From: Cardiobacterium valvarum
Lineage (GTDB): Bacteria > Pseudomonadota > Gammaproteobacteria > Cardiobacteriales > Cardiobacteriaceae
Length of the DNA: 64,000 nucleotides
Reading direction: 5' to 3'
Assembly: GCF_900460955.1 (NCBI RefSeq)
Contig: NZ_UFUW01000001.1
Coordinates: 868,001-932,000, forward strand
The position numbers and the translations under genes are program-made. The notes beneath the pieces were generated by a model. The model was not told where the DNA came from. It searched no databases and worked only from the letters and a program-made list of their open reading frames with translations. Numbering within the stretch: the first letter of the stretch is position 1; every line of letters starts with the position of its first letter. This document shows, in pieces, positions 50,638 to 59,502 of this stretch.

Positions 50638-51972
50638 CTACGCATTTTTTGTCAGGGGCAGGTCCGGCTCGGTGAAGCGGTAACGGACAGGGCGTTCTTT
50701 GCGTTCCAGGGTGTTTTCGGCGACGGCGCGTTTCAGCCAGTCCAGAAGTTGTACCCGCCGTATGCCGAGGGTTTTGAGCTGGGTCAGCAGGGCAGTGTGG
50801 CCAAATTCGGCGTCCTTTGGCAGGGCAGCAAGGAAGGTTTGGTAGAGGTCGGGCAGGGTGAAGGTGGTGATGAGTTCCGGTGCGGATTTTTTGTTGCGGC
50901 GGCGGGGCTTTTTTTCGGTTTTTTCTGCGGCGGGCGGTGTACCCGGCAGTTCGGTTTGTGTGGAAGCGCTATCCTGCGGTGTTTCTGCGATAGCGGTTTC
51001 AGCAGCGACGGATGCGGTGTTGTCTGGCGGGCTTTCTATTGGCAGGCTGCTTTGGCTGCTGGCAGTGGTGGCAAGCAGGGCGCTGATGTCCCCATCTGCG
51101 GGCAGCCAGTGGCCACCCTGGGCGACGAGGGTGGCGTTTGCCGCTGTGGGGTCGTCGCTGGGTTTGACCCAGAGCGGCACCCAGTGGTGTTTGAGATTTT
51201 CGCCTGCGCCGCTGATGGTGCCGCCTTTTTGTCCGGCGTGGATGACGGCTGCTGCGTCGCTCATGGTATAGATGTAGCGGTTGCGCGCCATCGCGTTGCC
51301 GCTGTTGAAGGCGGCTTCGGGGTGGCAGGTGGTGAGTAGTAGCAGGTGTCCCGCTTGCAGGGCGGTGCGCCATTTGCGGTTGGTGCTGGCACGCAGCAGG
51401 CTGTCGGCGAGGATGCCGACGCTGTATCCGCCCGCATCGAGTGCGGCGCACATGGCGGCTTCGTCCACGCCGCGCGCCCCGCCGGAGGTGATGGTGATGT
51501 GCGCCTGGGCGGCGCGTGTGGCAAGGTCGGCGGTGGCTTTGATGTCGGCAGGGTCGGCATTGCGCGAGCCGACAACGGCCAATGCCTGCGGCGGGTTGGC
51601 GAGTGCCAGGTTGCCGATGGCGTGGAAGAAGGGCGGTGCGCTGGCGCCGAGGTGTTTTTTCAGGCGTTGCGGGTAGTCGCTGTCGGCGCGGGTGAGGATG
51701 CAGAGGCCGGCGCGCTGCCATTTTTCCAGGGCGATGGCGAGGCCGCTGCCGCGTTGCAGCAGTTTTTCGAGGCGTTCGATGCTGACGGTTTTGTCTGTCC
51801 AGCCGTCGAGCAGAGTGGGCAGTTCGCGTTGCAGCAGGTCGGCCGGGGTGTGCTGGTGGCGGTGTAGGTGGGCGGCGAGACGACCCCATTCGGCGGGACC
51901 GAGCGGTTTCGCCGCGTCGTGTTTGTCGAGGTGGGCGGTGAGCAGCAGGATGGCCTGGGTGGTGGGGTTCAT
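50638..51972 (-). CDS. DprA/Smf-like protein with C-terminal extension
   Basis: A 444-residue protein. Residues about 95-290 form a DprA-like Rossmann domain (AVVGSRNADPADIKATADL, ITSGGARGVDEAAM, NRYIYTMSDAAAVIHAGQKGGT). DprA loads RecA on incoming single strands in competence. This copy differs: the region after 300 is a low-complexity linker with a basic patch (EKKPRRRNKKS), and the last 70 residues form a winged-helix-like end. It is translated two bases after the RecQ-PRTase gene (TGACCATG). It is more likely a partner of that helicase than the housekeeping DprA. Confidence 0.7.
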   Translation of the reverse strand: MNPTTQAILLLTAHLDKHDAAKPLGPAEWGRLAAHLHRHQHTPADLLQRELPTLLDGWTDKTVSIERLEKLLQRGSGLAIALEKWQRAGLCILTRADSDYPQRLKKHLGASAPPFFHAIGNLALANPPQALAVVGSRNADPADIKATADLATRAAQAHITITSGGARGVDEAAMCAALDAGGYSVGILADSLLRASTNRKWRTALQAGHLLLLTTCHPEAAFNSGNAMARNRYIYTMSDAAAVIHAGQKGGTISGAGENLKHHWVPLWVKPSDDPTAANATLVAQGGHWLPADGDISALLATTASSQSSLPIESPPDNTASVAAETAIAETPQDSASTQTELPGTPPAAEKTEKKPRRRNKKSAPELITTFTLPDLYQTFLAALPKDAEFGHTALLTQLKTLGIRRVQLLDWLKRAVAENTLERKERPVRYRFTEPDLPLTKNA

Positions 51973-51974
51973 GG

Positions 51975-54071
51975 TCAGTCTTTGTTGGCGGAGGTGGCGA
52001 GGGCGGCAGGATAGACGACGCCGCTGCCCGCCTGGCGCAGCAGGGCGGCAGCGATGGTGAATGTCCAGCCAGAGTCGGTGATGTCGTCAATGAGCAGCAC
52101 CGGGGTGTGCGGAATGCCGGCGGTAACGGCAAAGACGCCGTCGAGGTTGGCGCATTGGTGGTAGCTGTTGTTTTGTTCTTTTTGTGGCGGGTTGTCACGC
52201 ACTTTGTGCAGGGCGTCAATGTAGGGGAGATTCAGGCGGGCGGCGAGGCGGCGGGCGAAGTCGGGGACGAGCGCGGGGTGGCGCAGGGAGGGGATGGCGC
52301 AGACCCACTGCGGTGCAGGGTCGGGGTGCCAGCGTTTGTTAATCATGTCCGCCATTGCCGCGACCAGTTCGTCGCTGAAATGGCCGCTGTGTTTGCCTTC
52401 TGCAATCAACCGCCCCCAGGCACCGCTGTTCCAGCGGGCAAGGATGCGGCCTTCTTGGGCGGCAAGTTCTTTGAGGTAGGGCGGGAAGCGGTATTGCTGC
52501 AGCGGGTTGCCGCTGATTTGCCGGCGCGGCTTGATGGGGAGGGTCAGGTTGCGCAGGTAGGTGGTCGCTTGCGCGACGAGGGTGGGGTCGAGTTGTACCG
52601 GCAGCGCCGGGGTGTCGCGGCAGTTGTCGCATTTGCCGCAGGGGGTGCCGTCGCTGCTGTGGTCGTCGAGGGCGTGACGCAGGTATTGCATGCGGCAGTC
52701 CGTGCTGTGCAGATAGTCCTGCATTTGCGCCCATTCTTGTTCGCGCTGTGCGGTGAGGCGGGCGATGCGCGCGTGATCCATGTGGTAAGGGGTGGCCGTG
52801 CGCCGCCACTGGCTTCCGACTTTGATAACCGGTGCGGGATTTTCGACGCTAAGCAGTTTCAGGACTTTTTTGATTTGCCCCCGGCGCAGGTTGCAACACG
52901 CTTCGATTTCGCGCAGGTTGAGGCCGTCGCTTTGTTCCAGGGCGCTCAAGATTTCGCGGACGTGCTGTTCCGGCGGGAAGGCACTGCAGCGGAAGTAGTC
53001 GTGGATTTCGCTGTCTTCCGTACCCAACATCAGGACGCCCGCCGCTTGCGCGATGCCGCGTCCGGCCCGGCCTACCTGCTGGTAGTAGGCAATCACCGAG
53101 CCCGGCATCTGGTAATGGCAGATGAAGCTGAGGTCAGGTTGGTCGTAACCCATGCCAAGGGCGCTGGTGGCAACGAGTGCCTGTAATTCGTGGTGGTAGA
53201 GCAGGCTTTCCAGCTGTTCGCGGCGGGCGTTGCCATCGGCAGGGCTGCTGTTATCCATTGTGCCGTAGTAGGCTTCGGCACGGATGCCGTTTTGCTGTAA
53301 CCAGGCGGCAACGTATTCGCTGTCGTTCACGGTCAGGGTGTAGATGATGGCGGGATGGTGCAGCTTTGGCAGCACTTGCGCCAGCCAGGCGAGGCGCGCC
53401 GCCTGATCGGGCAGGTGCAGGGTTTGCAGGTAGAGGTTCTCGCGCACCAGCGGGCCGCGTTGTACTTCAATGTTGCCAATTTGTGCGCGGATGTCGGCAA
53501 CGACGCGGTCATTGGCGGTCGCCGTGGTACACAGCACCGGGGTATTGGGCGGCAACAGGCGCAGAATATTGCCAATGCGGCGGTAATCGGGACGGAAATC
53601 GTGCCCCCAGTCGGAGATGCAGTGGGCTTCATCAATGACCAGCATGGCGATGCGGCTTATGATTGGGTTTAATACCCTGTCAATAAAACTGTCATTCGCC
53701 AAACGCTCCGGTGAAATCAGCAGGCAATCGATTTCATCGCGGTGCAGGCGGATGGCGACGGCATCCCATTCCTCGACGTTGGTGGAATTGATGCTGGCGG
53801 CCGTCACGCCGAAGCGGCGCGCTGATTCAATCTGGTTGCGCATCAGGGCCAGCAGCGGGGAAATGATGATGGTCGGCCCCATGCCTTTTTCGCGCATCAT
53901 TTTGGCGCTCAGGAAATAGACCAGACTTTTCCCCCAGCCGGTGCGTTCGACCACCAATAACTTCTTGCGCTGATTGACGAGCGCATCCATCGCTTCCCAT
54001 TGTCCGGGGTGAAAATCGGCGGCAGGATTGCCCACAGCCTGCCGTAACACCTCGCGCCATTGCGCCCGCAT
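51975..54071 (-). CDS. RecQ-like helicase fused to phosphoribosyltransferase domain
   Basis: A 698-residue protein. The helicase core has Walker A RTGWGKS (43-49, Trp for the usual Gly), DEAH in VIDEAHCISDWGHDFRP, TATAN, and GRAGRG. A RecQ zinc site (CRMQYLRHAL, then CGKCDNC) follows. No HRDC is present; the C-terminal 200 residues end in a PRTase signature VLLIDDITDSGWT, as in ComF-like enzymes. This makes an ATP-dependent DNA helicase with a nucleotide- or base-handling domain. It overlaps the upstream lipoprotein stop (TGATG) and precedes the DprA-like gene. Confidence 0.8.
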   Translation of the reverse strand: MRAQWREVLRQAVGNPAADFHPGQWEAMDALVNQRKKLLVVERTGWGKSLVYFLSAKMMREKGMGPTIIISPLLALMRNQIESARRFGVTAASINSTNVEEWDAVAIRLHRDEIDCLLISPERLANDSFIDRVLNPIISRIAMLVIDEAHCISDWGHDFRPDYRRIGNILRLLPPNTPVLCTTATANDRVVADIRAQIGNIEVQRGPLVRENLYLQTLHLPDQAARLAWLAQVLPKLHHPAIIYTLTVNDSEYVAAWLQQNGIRAEAYYGTMDNSSPADGNARREQLESLLYHHELQALVATSALGMGYDQPDLSFICHYQMPGSVIAYYQQVGRAGRGIAQAAGVLMLGTEDSEIHDYFRCSAFPPEQHVREILSALEQSDGLNLREIEACCNLRRGQIKKVLKLLSVENPAPVIKVGSQWRRTATPYHMDHARIARLTAQREQEWAQMQDYLHSTDCRMQYLRHALDDHSSDGTPCGKCDNCRDTPALPVQLDPTLVAQATTYLRNLTLPIKPRRQISGNPLQQYRFPPYLKELAAQEGRILARWNSGAWGRLIAEGKHSGHFSDELVAAMADMINKRWHPDPAPQWVCAIPSLRHPALVPDFARRLAARLNLPYIDALHKVRDNPPQKEQNNSYHQCANLDGVFAVTAGIPHTPVLLIDDITDSGWTFTIAAALLRQAGSGVVYPAALATSANKD

Positions 54072-54418
54072 CAGTGCAATACCCGCTTGATGCAGGCGCT
54101 AAGCGTTTTCACCGCCACATTCGTTACCGCCTGGTTGCGCGTCGCCGGGTTGATAACCTGCAACATTTCCTGATTCGTCATATTCGCCGGTGCTTCCTCG
54201 CTGACGCAGCCGCAAATCTTGTTTTCCCACTGGCTTTTCACCTCGCTGCCCATCAGGGCGGAGGCAAGCTGCCATTCCTGGCGTTTGTTGAGCTGGGTGC
54301 GGCATTGCTGGTCAACCAGCGGTGAGACGATTTCCCGCGCCATGCTTTCCGGGACGCGCCCATCGGCGGCACAAGCGGCGAGCAGGATGGCGAAAGAGGA
54401 CAGCAGAATTTTTTGCAT
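54071..54418 (-). CDS. Small cysteine-containing lipoprotein
   Basis: A 115-residue protein with a signal peptide and a lipobox (LAAC, Cys16). The mature part has four more cysteines (QQCRT, KICGCV, SACIK) that could form two disulfides. It is not recognised. It heads the operon with RecQ-PRTase and overlaps it by TGATG, although a periplasmic lipoprotein need not share its role; the linkage may be only transcriptional. Confidence 0.6.
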   Translation of the reverse strand: MQKILLSSFAILLAACAADGRVPESMAREIVSPLVDQQCRTQLNKRQEWQLASALMGSEVKSQWENKICGCVSEEAPANMTNQEMLQVINPATRNQAVTNVAVKTLSACIKRVLH

Positions 54419-54536
54419 AACACATTCCGGTAGAAAGAAAAGGTCGCATTATAGCGGCGAAGCCATGTGAAAAATCCGTGTGCATTGTGTGAAATACGCC
54501 TAAAATGCATGCGAATTTACACACCGGAGTAACAAA

Positions 54537-55733
54537 ATGCCACGTTTCCTCACCCTGGCTGTCTGTGCCGCCCTCGCCAGCGCCGCTTATGCTGCCGAGC
54601 CGCTGACCTACGGCGTGCGTCCGTTCTACCTCATCGACAACCTCGAAGACGGCGCCCTGAAAGACGAACTCAAAGCCTGCGCGCAGCAGACCCCGAAAAG
54701 AAGCGAATTCAGCATCGCCCACCGGGGCGCAGCGCTGCAATTCCCGGAACATACCCGCGATTCCTACCTTGCGGGTATTCGTGAAGGGGCGGGCATCCTC
54801 GAATGCGACGTTGCCTTCACCAAAGACAAAGAACTCGTCTGCCGCCACGCGCAAAACGACCTGCATAACACCACCAACATTCTCGTCACCCCGCTGGCTG
54901 CCAAATGCAGCGTGCCGTTCAAACCCGCCGAATACGATGCTGACGGCAAACTGGTGAAAGAAGCCGAAGTCGAATGCCGCACCTCGGACATCACCCTCGC
55001 CGAATTCAAAACGCTGAAAGGCAAAATGGATGGTGGCAATAAAGGCGCGCGCAGCATTGAAGAATACATGCAGGGTACACCCGCCTGGCGCACCGAAATG
55101 TATGCGCAAAACGGCGAATTGATGACGCACAAAGAAAGCATCGCCCTATTCAAAAGCCACGGCGTGAAAATGACCCCGGAACTGAAAGAACCGGTCATTG
55201 CCATGCCCTATGACGGCTTTACCCTCGAACAATACGCGCAAAAAATGCTTGATGATTACGCCGAAGCCGGCGTTGCCCCAGGCGACGTCTTCCCGCAATC
55301 CTTCCAGCCGGAAGTCGTCCGCTACTGGCTGACAAAAGGCGGCAACTACGGCAAACAGGCGGTTTTCCTCGACGAAACCCTCGATACCGCGCCGCGCATC
55401 AAAGAAATGCCTGAATGGCGCAAACTCGGCCTGCAATACCTCTCACCGGCGATGCCGATGCTCGTCAAAAACGACGGCGGCAAATTCGGCGTCTCTGACT
55501 ACGCCAAAGCCGCGAAAGACAACGGCCTCAAACTCATCACCTGGACGCTGGAACGCTCCGGCCCGATTGCCAAAGGCGGCGGCTGGTACTTCACCGGCGT
55601 GGAAGAGCTCGGCAAAAAAGACGGCGACATCTATAACTACCTCGACGTGCTCGCCAAAGATGTCGGCATCATCGGCATCTTCAGCGACTGGCCGGCGACC
55701 GTTACCTACTACGCCAACTGCAAAGGGCTGTAA
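54537..55733 (+). CDS. glpQ: Periplasmic glycerophosphodiester phosphodiesterase (GlpQ-like)
   Basis: A 398-residue secreted enzyme. A signal peptide (1-19, ending AYA-AE) precedes the GDPD barrel. HRGAA (about 62-66), ECDVAFTKD (about 88-96) and a later ELKEP hold the catalytic and calcium-binding residues. It releases glycerol-3-phosphate from deacylated phospholipid head groups, which GlpT (31240-32691) could import. It is longer than E. coli GlpQ (358) and carries paired cysteines (C48, C89, C101). It is a single gene with a terminator after it. Confidence 0.8.
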   Translation: MPRFLTLAVCAALASAAYAAEPLTYGVRPFYLIDNLEDGALKDELKACAQQTPKRSEFSIAHRGAALQFPEHTRDSYLAGIREGAGILECDVAFTKDKELVCRHAQNDLHNTTNILVTPLAAKCSVPFKPAEYDADGKLVKEAEVECRTSDITLAEFKTLKGKMDGGNKGARSIEEYMQGTPAWRTEMYAQNGELMTHKESIALFKSHGVKMTPELKEPVIAMPYDGFTLEQYAQKMLDDYAEAGVAPGDVFPQSFQPEVVRYWLTKGGNYGKQAVFLDETLDTAPRIKEMPEWRKLGLQYLSPAMPMLVKNDGGKFGVSDYAKAAKDNGLKLITWTLERSGPIAKGGGWYFTGVEELGKKDGDIYNYLDVLAKDVGIIGIFSDWPATVTYYANCKGL

Positions 55734-55746
55734 AAATATCTACCCC

Positions 55747-55774
55747 AAAAGGCGCTACTCCGGCAGCGCCTTTA
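55747..55774. terminator. Terminator after glpQ-like gene
   Basis: GGCGCT (55751-55756) pairs with AGCGCC (55765-55770), with AAAA and TTT outside. Confidence 0.7.
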
Positions 55775-55794
55775 AACATTTGCAGACGGCATAA

Positions 55795-55871
55795 CCCGGC
55801 AACTACACCGCTTGGCAGACCCAGTAACCACGCCGCTTGACGCGAGGCCAGTAACGCTACACCGCTTGGCG
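55795..55871 (+). repeat. Dispersed intergenic repeat, three variant copies
   Basis: CGGCAACTACACCGCTTGGC, CCAGTAACCACGCCGCTTGA and CCAGTAACGCTACACCGCTT. All keep the CCGCTTG end while the middle TTTAYS is replaced by AACYAC-like sequence, a subfamily shared with 39758. Confidence 0.5.
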
Positions 55872-55973
55872 AAATCTTGTCGCACATAAAGGCACGGTAC
55901 ACGCAGGAAAGTGTTGCGCAGTGCGAGAAGAGACGATAATAAAATTTGCCGTGAACAGAGACCGGAGAACCCC

Positions 55974-56996
55974 ATGATTAACACCGCCATCATCGGCTGC
56001 GGCATGTCCGCCCGCACCTTCCACCTGCCGCTCATCGCCGCGAACCTCGCCTACCGCCTGACCGCATTGGTTAGCAGCAAAGAGCAGCCCGGCATCCCTG
56101 TCCCGCGCTACCCCGATGCCGCTACCATGCTGGCAGAAAGCGACGCCGAACTCGTCATCATCACTGCGCCGAATACCGTCCACTACAGCCTGGCCGCGCA
56201 ATGCCTCGCCGCAGGCCGCCATGTCGTCCTCGAAAAACCGATGGTGAACACCTTCGCCGAAGGGCAAGCCCTCATCCGGCTTGCTGCCGAAAACAGCCGC
56301 CTGCTCAGTGTCTTCCACAATCGCCGCTGGGACGGCGACTTTCTCACCCTGAAACAGCTCCTCGCTGACAATGTTCTTGGCGCGCCGCGCCTCCTCATTT
56401 CCCGCTGGGACCGCTACCGCCCGCACGTGCGCGACCGCTGGCGCGAAAACCCCGGCGCAGGCGCTGGTATCTGGTACGACCTCGGCGCGCATCTGCTAGA
56501 CCAGGCGCTTGACCTCTTCGGCCTGCCGCAAGCCGTAACCGGTCACTGCCGCGCCCTGCGTCCCGGTAGCCAGACCGTGGATTACGCCCACGTTCAGCTG
56601 CACTACGCCACGCACGAAGTCATTCTGCATACCGCCCCTTACTGCAACGCGCCGGTCGCCCGCTTTCATCTCGAAGGCGAACGCGCCACCTATGTCAAAT
56701 ACGGCCTTGACCCGCAAGAAGCCCAACTCAAAGCGGGTATGCACCCTGATGATCCCGCTTACGGCACAGAACCTACTGACCAGCACGGCACCCTTTACAC
56801 CGAAGACGGTAGCCGCCGCATCGAAAGCCGGCGCGGCAATTTTCTTGCTTACTACGACAACATTGCTGCCGCTATCCGTGGCGGGGCACCACTGATAGTG
56901 ACTGCCGAACAAGCCCTGTGCGTCATCTACCTCACCGAGCTGGCGCAGCAAAGCAGTGATGAAGGGCGGCGCCTGCCAATTGCTTTGCCAGCGTGA
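55974..56996 (+). CDS. Gfo/Idh/MocA-family oxidoreductase
   Basis: A 340-residue NAD(P)-dependent enzyme. The Rossmann start is AIIGCGMSARTFHLP, and the family motif EKPMVNTFAEG (Lys of EKP catalytic) is near residue 90. The C-terminal domain has WYDLGAHLLDQAL (His candidate) near 165. It resembles the YdgJ/YhhX branch; the sugar or polyol substrate cannot be told. CGGAG precedes ATG 55974. It is a single gene before the iron transport block. Confidence 0.85.
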   Translation: MINTAIIGCGMSARTFHLPLIAANLAYRLTALVSSKEQPGIPVPRYPDAATMLAESDAELVIITAPNTVHYSLAAQCLAAGRHVVLEKPMVNTFAEGQALIRLAAENSRLLSVFHNRRWDGDFLTLKQLLADNVLGAPRLLISRWDRYRPHVRDRWRENPGAGAGIWYDLGAHLLDQALDLFGLPQAVTGHCRALRPGSQTVDYAHVQLHYATHEVILHTAPYCNAPVARFHLEGERATYVKYGLDPQEAQLKAGMHPDDPAYGTEPTDQHGTLYTEDGSRRIESRRGNFLAYYDNIAAAIRGGAPLIVTAEQALCVIYLTELAQQSSDEGRRLPIALPA

Positions 56997-57047
56997 AAAT
57001 TATGGTGAGTGTGAATTTTCCCCTTCCTTTCCCCAATCCCGCGTGGT

Positions 57048-57053
57048 TATAAT
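57048..57053 (+). promoter_or_regulatory. -10 of the iron-transport promoter (candidate)
   Basis: TATAAT about 112 bases before the first ferric-binding gene. The -35 (TTCCTT-like near 57024) is weak, and I do not see a clear Fur box. Confidence 0.4.
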
Positions 57054-57164
57054 GTGCACACGGTGTTGGAATGTGTTGATTCCGCCTAATCCTGTCCACA
57101 TATTTCACCGCCACCGCTTGTGTTGCAGGCGGTTGTCCCTTCCCACCCATCAGGAGTCAATGTT

Positions 57165-58199
57165 ATGAAATGGTCTCGCTTCACCAAACTCGCCGCCGCT
57201 GTTGCCGCCGGTTCCCTCTTGGCCGTTCACGCCCACGCTGCCGGGCGGCTCGTTGTCTATTGCAGCGCAACGAATGCCATGTGTGAAAACGCGGTGAAGG
57301 AATTCGGCAAGAAGCACGACGTGAAGGCTTCGTTTATCCGCAACGGCTCCGGCAGCACCTTTGCCAAGGTGGAAGCAGAAAAGAACAACCCGCAGGCTGA
57401 CGTCTGGTACGGCGGCACCTTCGATCCGCAGTCGCAGGCCGGTGAACTGGGTCTCCTGGAAGCCTATCAGTCGCCCAATCTGCCGCAGATTATTGAGCGT
57501 TTCCGCGATCCCGGCAAGGTGAAAGGCAATGCCACATCCGCCATTTACATGGGCATCCTCGGCTTTGGTGTGAATACTGACCGCCTGAACAAGCTCGGCA
57601 TCAAAGAAGTACCGAAATGCTGGAAGGATCTGGTCAAACCGGAATACAAGGGTGAGGTGCAAATCGCTGACCCGCAAAGTGCCGGTACGGCCTACACCGC
57701 GCTCGCCACCTTCGTGCAACTCTGGGGTGAGGACGAAGCCTTCAATTATTTCCGCCAGTTGCATCCGAATATTTCGCAGTACACCAAATCCGGCGTGACC
57801 CCGTCGCGCAATGCCGCACGCGGTGAAACGGCCATCGGCATCGGCTTCCTGCACGATTACACCCTGGAAAAGAACAAAGGCGCGCCGCTGGAACTGGTTG
57901 TGCCGTGTGAAGGTACGGGTTACGAACTGGGCGGTGTCAGCATCCTGAAAGGTGCGCGCAACATGGATAACGCCAAGCTGTTCGTGGATTGGGCGCTCTC
58001 AAAAGAAGGGCAGGAATCTGCCTGGAAACAGGGCGAGTCTTTGCAGATTCTGACCAATACCACCGCCGAACAGGCGCCGAATACGCCGGATCCCGCGCAA
58101 CTGAAATTGATTGACTACGATTTTGCGAAATATGGTTCTGCCGATGAGCGCAAACGGTTGATCGATAAATGGGTAGAAACGGTCAAGATGGGTAAATAA
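57165..58199 (+). CDS. fbpA: Ferric iron ABC transporter, periplasmic binding protein 1
   Basis: A 344-residue binding protein. The signal peptide (1-25, AHA-AG) is followed by GRLVVYCSATNAMCENAV, ADVWYGGTFDPQSQAGELG and later YTKSGVTPSRNAARGE, typical of the FbpA/AfuA class that delivers Fe3+ (or its small chelates) to the permease. AGGAG lies ten bases before ATG 57165. A strong terminator separates it from its paralogue. It is one of two tandem copies with about 60% estimated identity. Confidence 0.85.
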   Translation: MKWSRFTKLAAAVAAGSLLAVHAHAAGRLVVYCSATNAMCENAVKEFGKKHDVKASFIRNGSGSTFAKVEAEKNNPQADVWYGGTFDPQSQAGELGLLEAYQSPNLPQIIERFRDPGKVKGNATSAIYMGILGFGVNTDRLNKLGIKEVPKCWKDLVKPEYKGEVQIADPQSAGTAYTALATFVQLWGEDEAFNYFRQLHPNISQYTKSGVTPSRNAARGETAIGIGFLHDYTLEKNKGAPLELVVPCEGTGYELGGVSILKGARNMDNAKLFVDWALSKEGQESAWKQGESLQILTNTTAEQAPNTPDPAQLKLIDYDFAKYGSADERKRLIDKWVETVKMGK

Positions 58200-58207
58200 C
58201 AGCTATT

Positions 58208-58240
58208 AAGTACGGCCTGTGCGTCAGGCCGTACTTTTTT
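58208..58240 (+). terminator. Intercistronic terminator
   Basis: A 12-bp perfect stem (58208-58219 with 58225-58236) followed by T-run, lying between the two ferric-binding genes. It would reduce expression of everything downstream. Confidence 0.8.
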
Positions 58241-58258
58241 AATACTGAGGATACAATC

Positions 58259-59284
58259 ATGAATATTTCCCGGATGGCGCTTGTCCTGTCAGGAATTGTA
58301 TTAAGCGGTGCGGTTTTTGCAGCGGCAGAAAGCCGCCTGGTGGTGTATTGCAGCGCGCAAAATACGATGTGTGAGCAGGAAGTGCTGGCATTCGAGCAGA
58401 AGCATAAAATCAAGACCAGTTTCATTCGCGGCAGCACCGGCAGCATCTTTGCGCGGATTGAGGCGGAGAAAGCCAATCCGCAAGGCGATGTCTGGTATGG
58501 CGGTACATTGGATCCGCATTCACAAGCGGGCGAAATGGGATTGCTCGAAGCCTATAAATCGCCCAATTTGCAATACATCCCCGATGCGCTGAAAGATCCG
58601 GCCAAAGTGAAAGGTAATTATTCTTCGGCAATTTATCTGGGTATTCTCGGCTTTGGCGTGAATACGGAACGCCTGCAAAAGCTGAATCTGCCGGTGCCGA
58701 AATGCTGGAAGGATTTGACTGACCCGAAATACAGGAACGAAATCCAGGCTGCCGACCCGCAAAGTTCCGGCACGGCTTATACGCAGATTGCCACTTTTGT
58801 GCAGCTCTGGGGCGAGGAAGAGGCTTTCAAATTCTTGAAGGAACTCAATAAAAATGTCTCGCAATATACGAAATCCGGCAATACCGCTACTCGTAATACC
58901 GCGCGCGGGGAAGCGGCGATTGGCATCGGCTTTTTGCATGAGCATTCCATCGAAAAGGAAAAGGGTGCACCGGTGGAATTAATCGTGCCGTGTGAAGGTA
59001 CGGGGTATGAAATTGGCGGCGTCAGTATTATTAAAGGCGCCAGAAATCCGGAAAACGCGAAATTGTTTGTCGATTGGGCGTTATCGAAAGAAGCGCAGGA
59101 ATTGTCGTGGAAGAAAGGGGAAACGCACCAAATCCTGACGAACAGTGAAGCGGAATTGTCGCCCTATTCGCTGGATTTCAAGTCCGTCAATCTGATTAAC
59201 TACGATTTTGATAAATACGGCGCCAGTGATTTGCGCAAACGTTTGATTAAACGCTGGGTCGATGAGGTCAAATTGGGGAAATAG
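58259..59284 (+). CDS. fbpA: Ferric iron ABC transporter, periplasmic binding protein 2
   Basis: A 341-residue paralogue of the preceding gene. Its signal peptide ends about FAA-AE, and motifs parallel the first copy (LVVYCSAQNTMCEQEV, DVWYGGTLDPHSQAGEMG, QYTKSGNTATRNTARGE). Cysteines near residue 30 are kept in both. It is lower in GC than copy 1. Both could dock to the single permease downstream, with different ligands or regulation. Confidence 0.85.
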   Translation: MNISRMALVLSGIVLSGAVFAAAESRLVVYCSAQNTMCEQEVLAFEQKHKIKTSFIRGSTGSIFARIEAEKANPQGDVWYGGTLDPHSQAGEMGLLEAYKSPNLQYIPDALKDPAKVKGNYSSAIYLGILGFGVNTERLQKLNLPVPKCWKDLTDPKYRNEIQAADPQSSGTAYTQIATFVQLWGEEEAFKFLKELNKNVSQYTKSGNTATRNTARGEAAIGIGFLHEHSIEKEKGAPVELIVPCEGTGYEIGGVSIIKGARNPENAKLFVDWALSKEAQELSWKKGETHQILTNSEAELSPYSLDFKSVNLINYDFDKYGASDLRKRLIKRWVDEVKLGK

Positions 59285-59307
59285 GAGCGTGGTCTCCCGC
59301 TTGGCGG

Positions 59308-59332
59308 GCTCAGTGTTTATCCCGCTTGGCCC
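59308..59332 (+). repeat. Dispersed intergenic repeat copy
   Basis: CTCAGTGTTTATCCCGCTTG, preceded by a partial copy (CCCGCTTGGCGGG, 59296-59308). Confidence 0.6.
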
Positions 59333-59417
59333 GTACCCCCCAGTAGGGAGTTAGATGAAAAAGGCCCTTCCCCCGTGGGGGAGGGGCGGGATGGGGCAGC
59401 AATCGCTCCGCAATAAA

Positions 59418-59441
59418 TCCAGTATTTATCCCGCTTGGCGG
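59418..59441 (+). repeat. Dispersed intergenic repeat copy
   Basis: TCCAGTATTTATCCCGCTTG, full match to the core. Confidence 0.6.
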
Positions 59442-59502
59442 GCGTTGATAACTTTAAACCGTTTTTCCGGTGGGCGTCATCCCACCCTGCAATCGAGGTT
59501 TT

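Larger units (their letters stand above)
59285..59502. other. Intergenic region with repeats between binding protein and permease
   Basis: About 218 bases with two full and one partial dispersed-repeat copies and a GGGGGAGGGG segment near 59379. No terminator of ordinary strength is seen, so readthrough into the permease is possible. Confidence 0.5.

Noticed and set aside
57001-57164. Fur box before the ferric transport genes
   Set aside because: No convincing 19-bp match was seen, so Fur control is not claimed despite the iron context.
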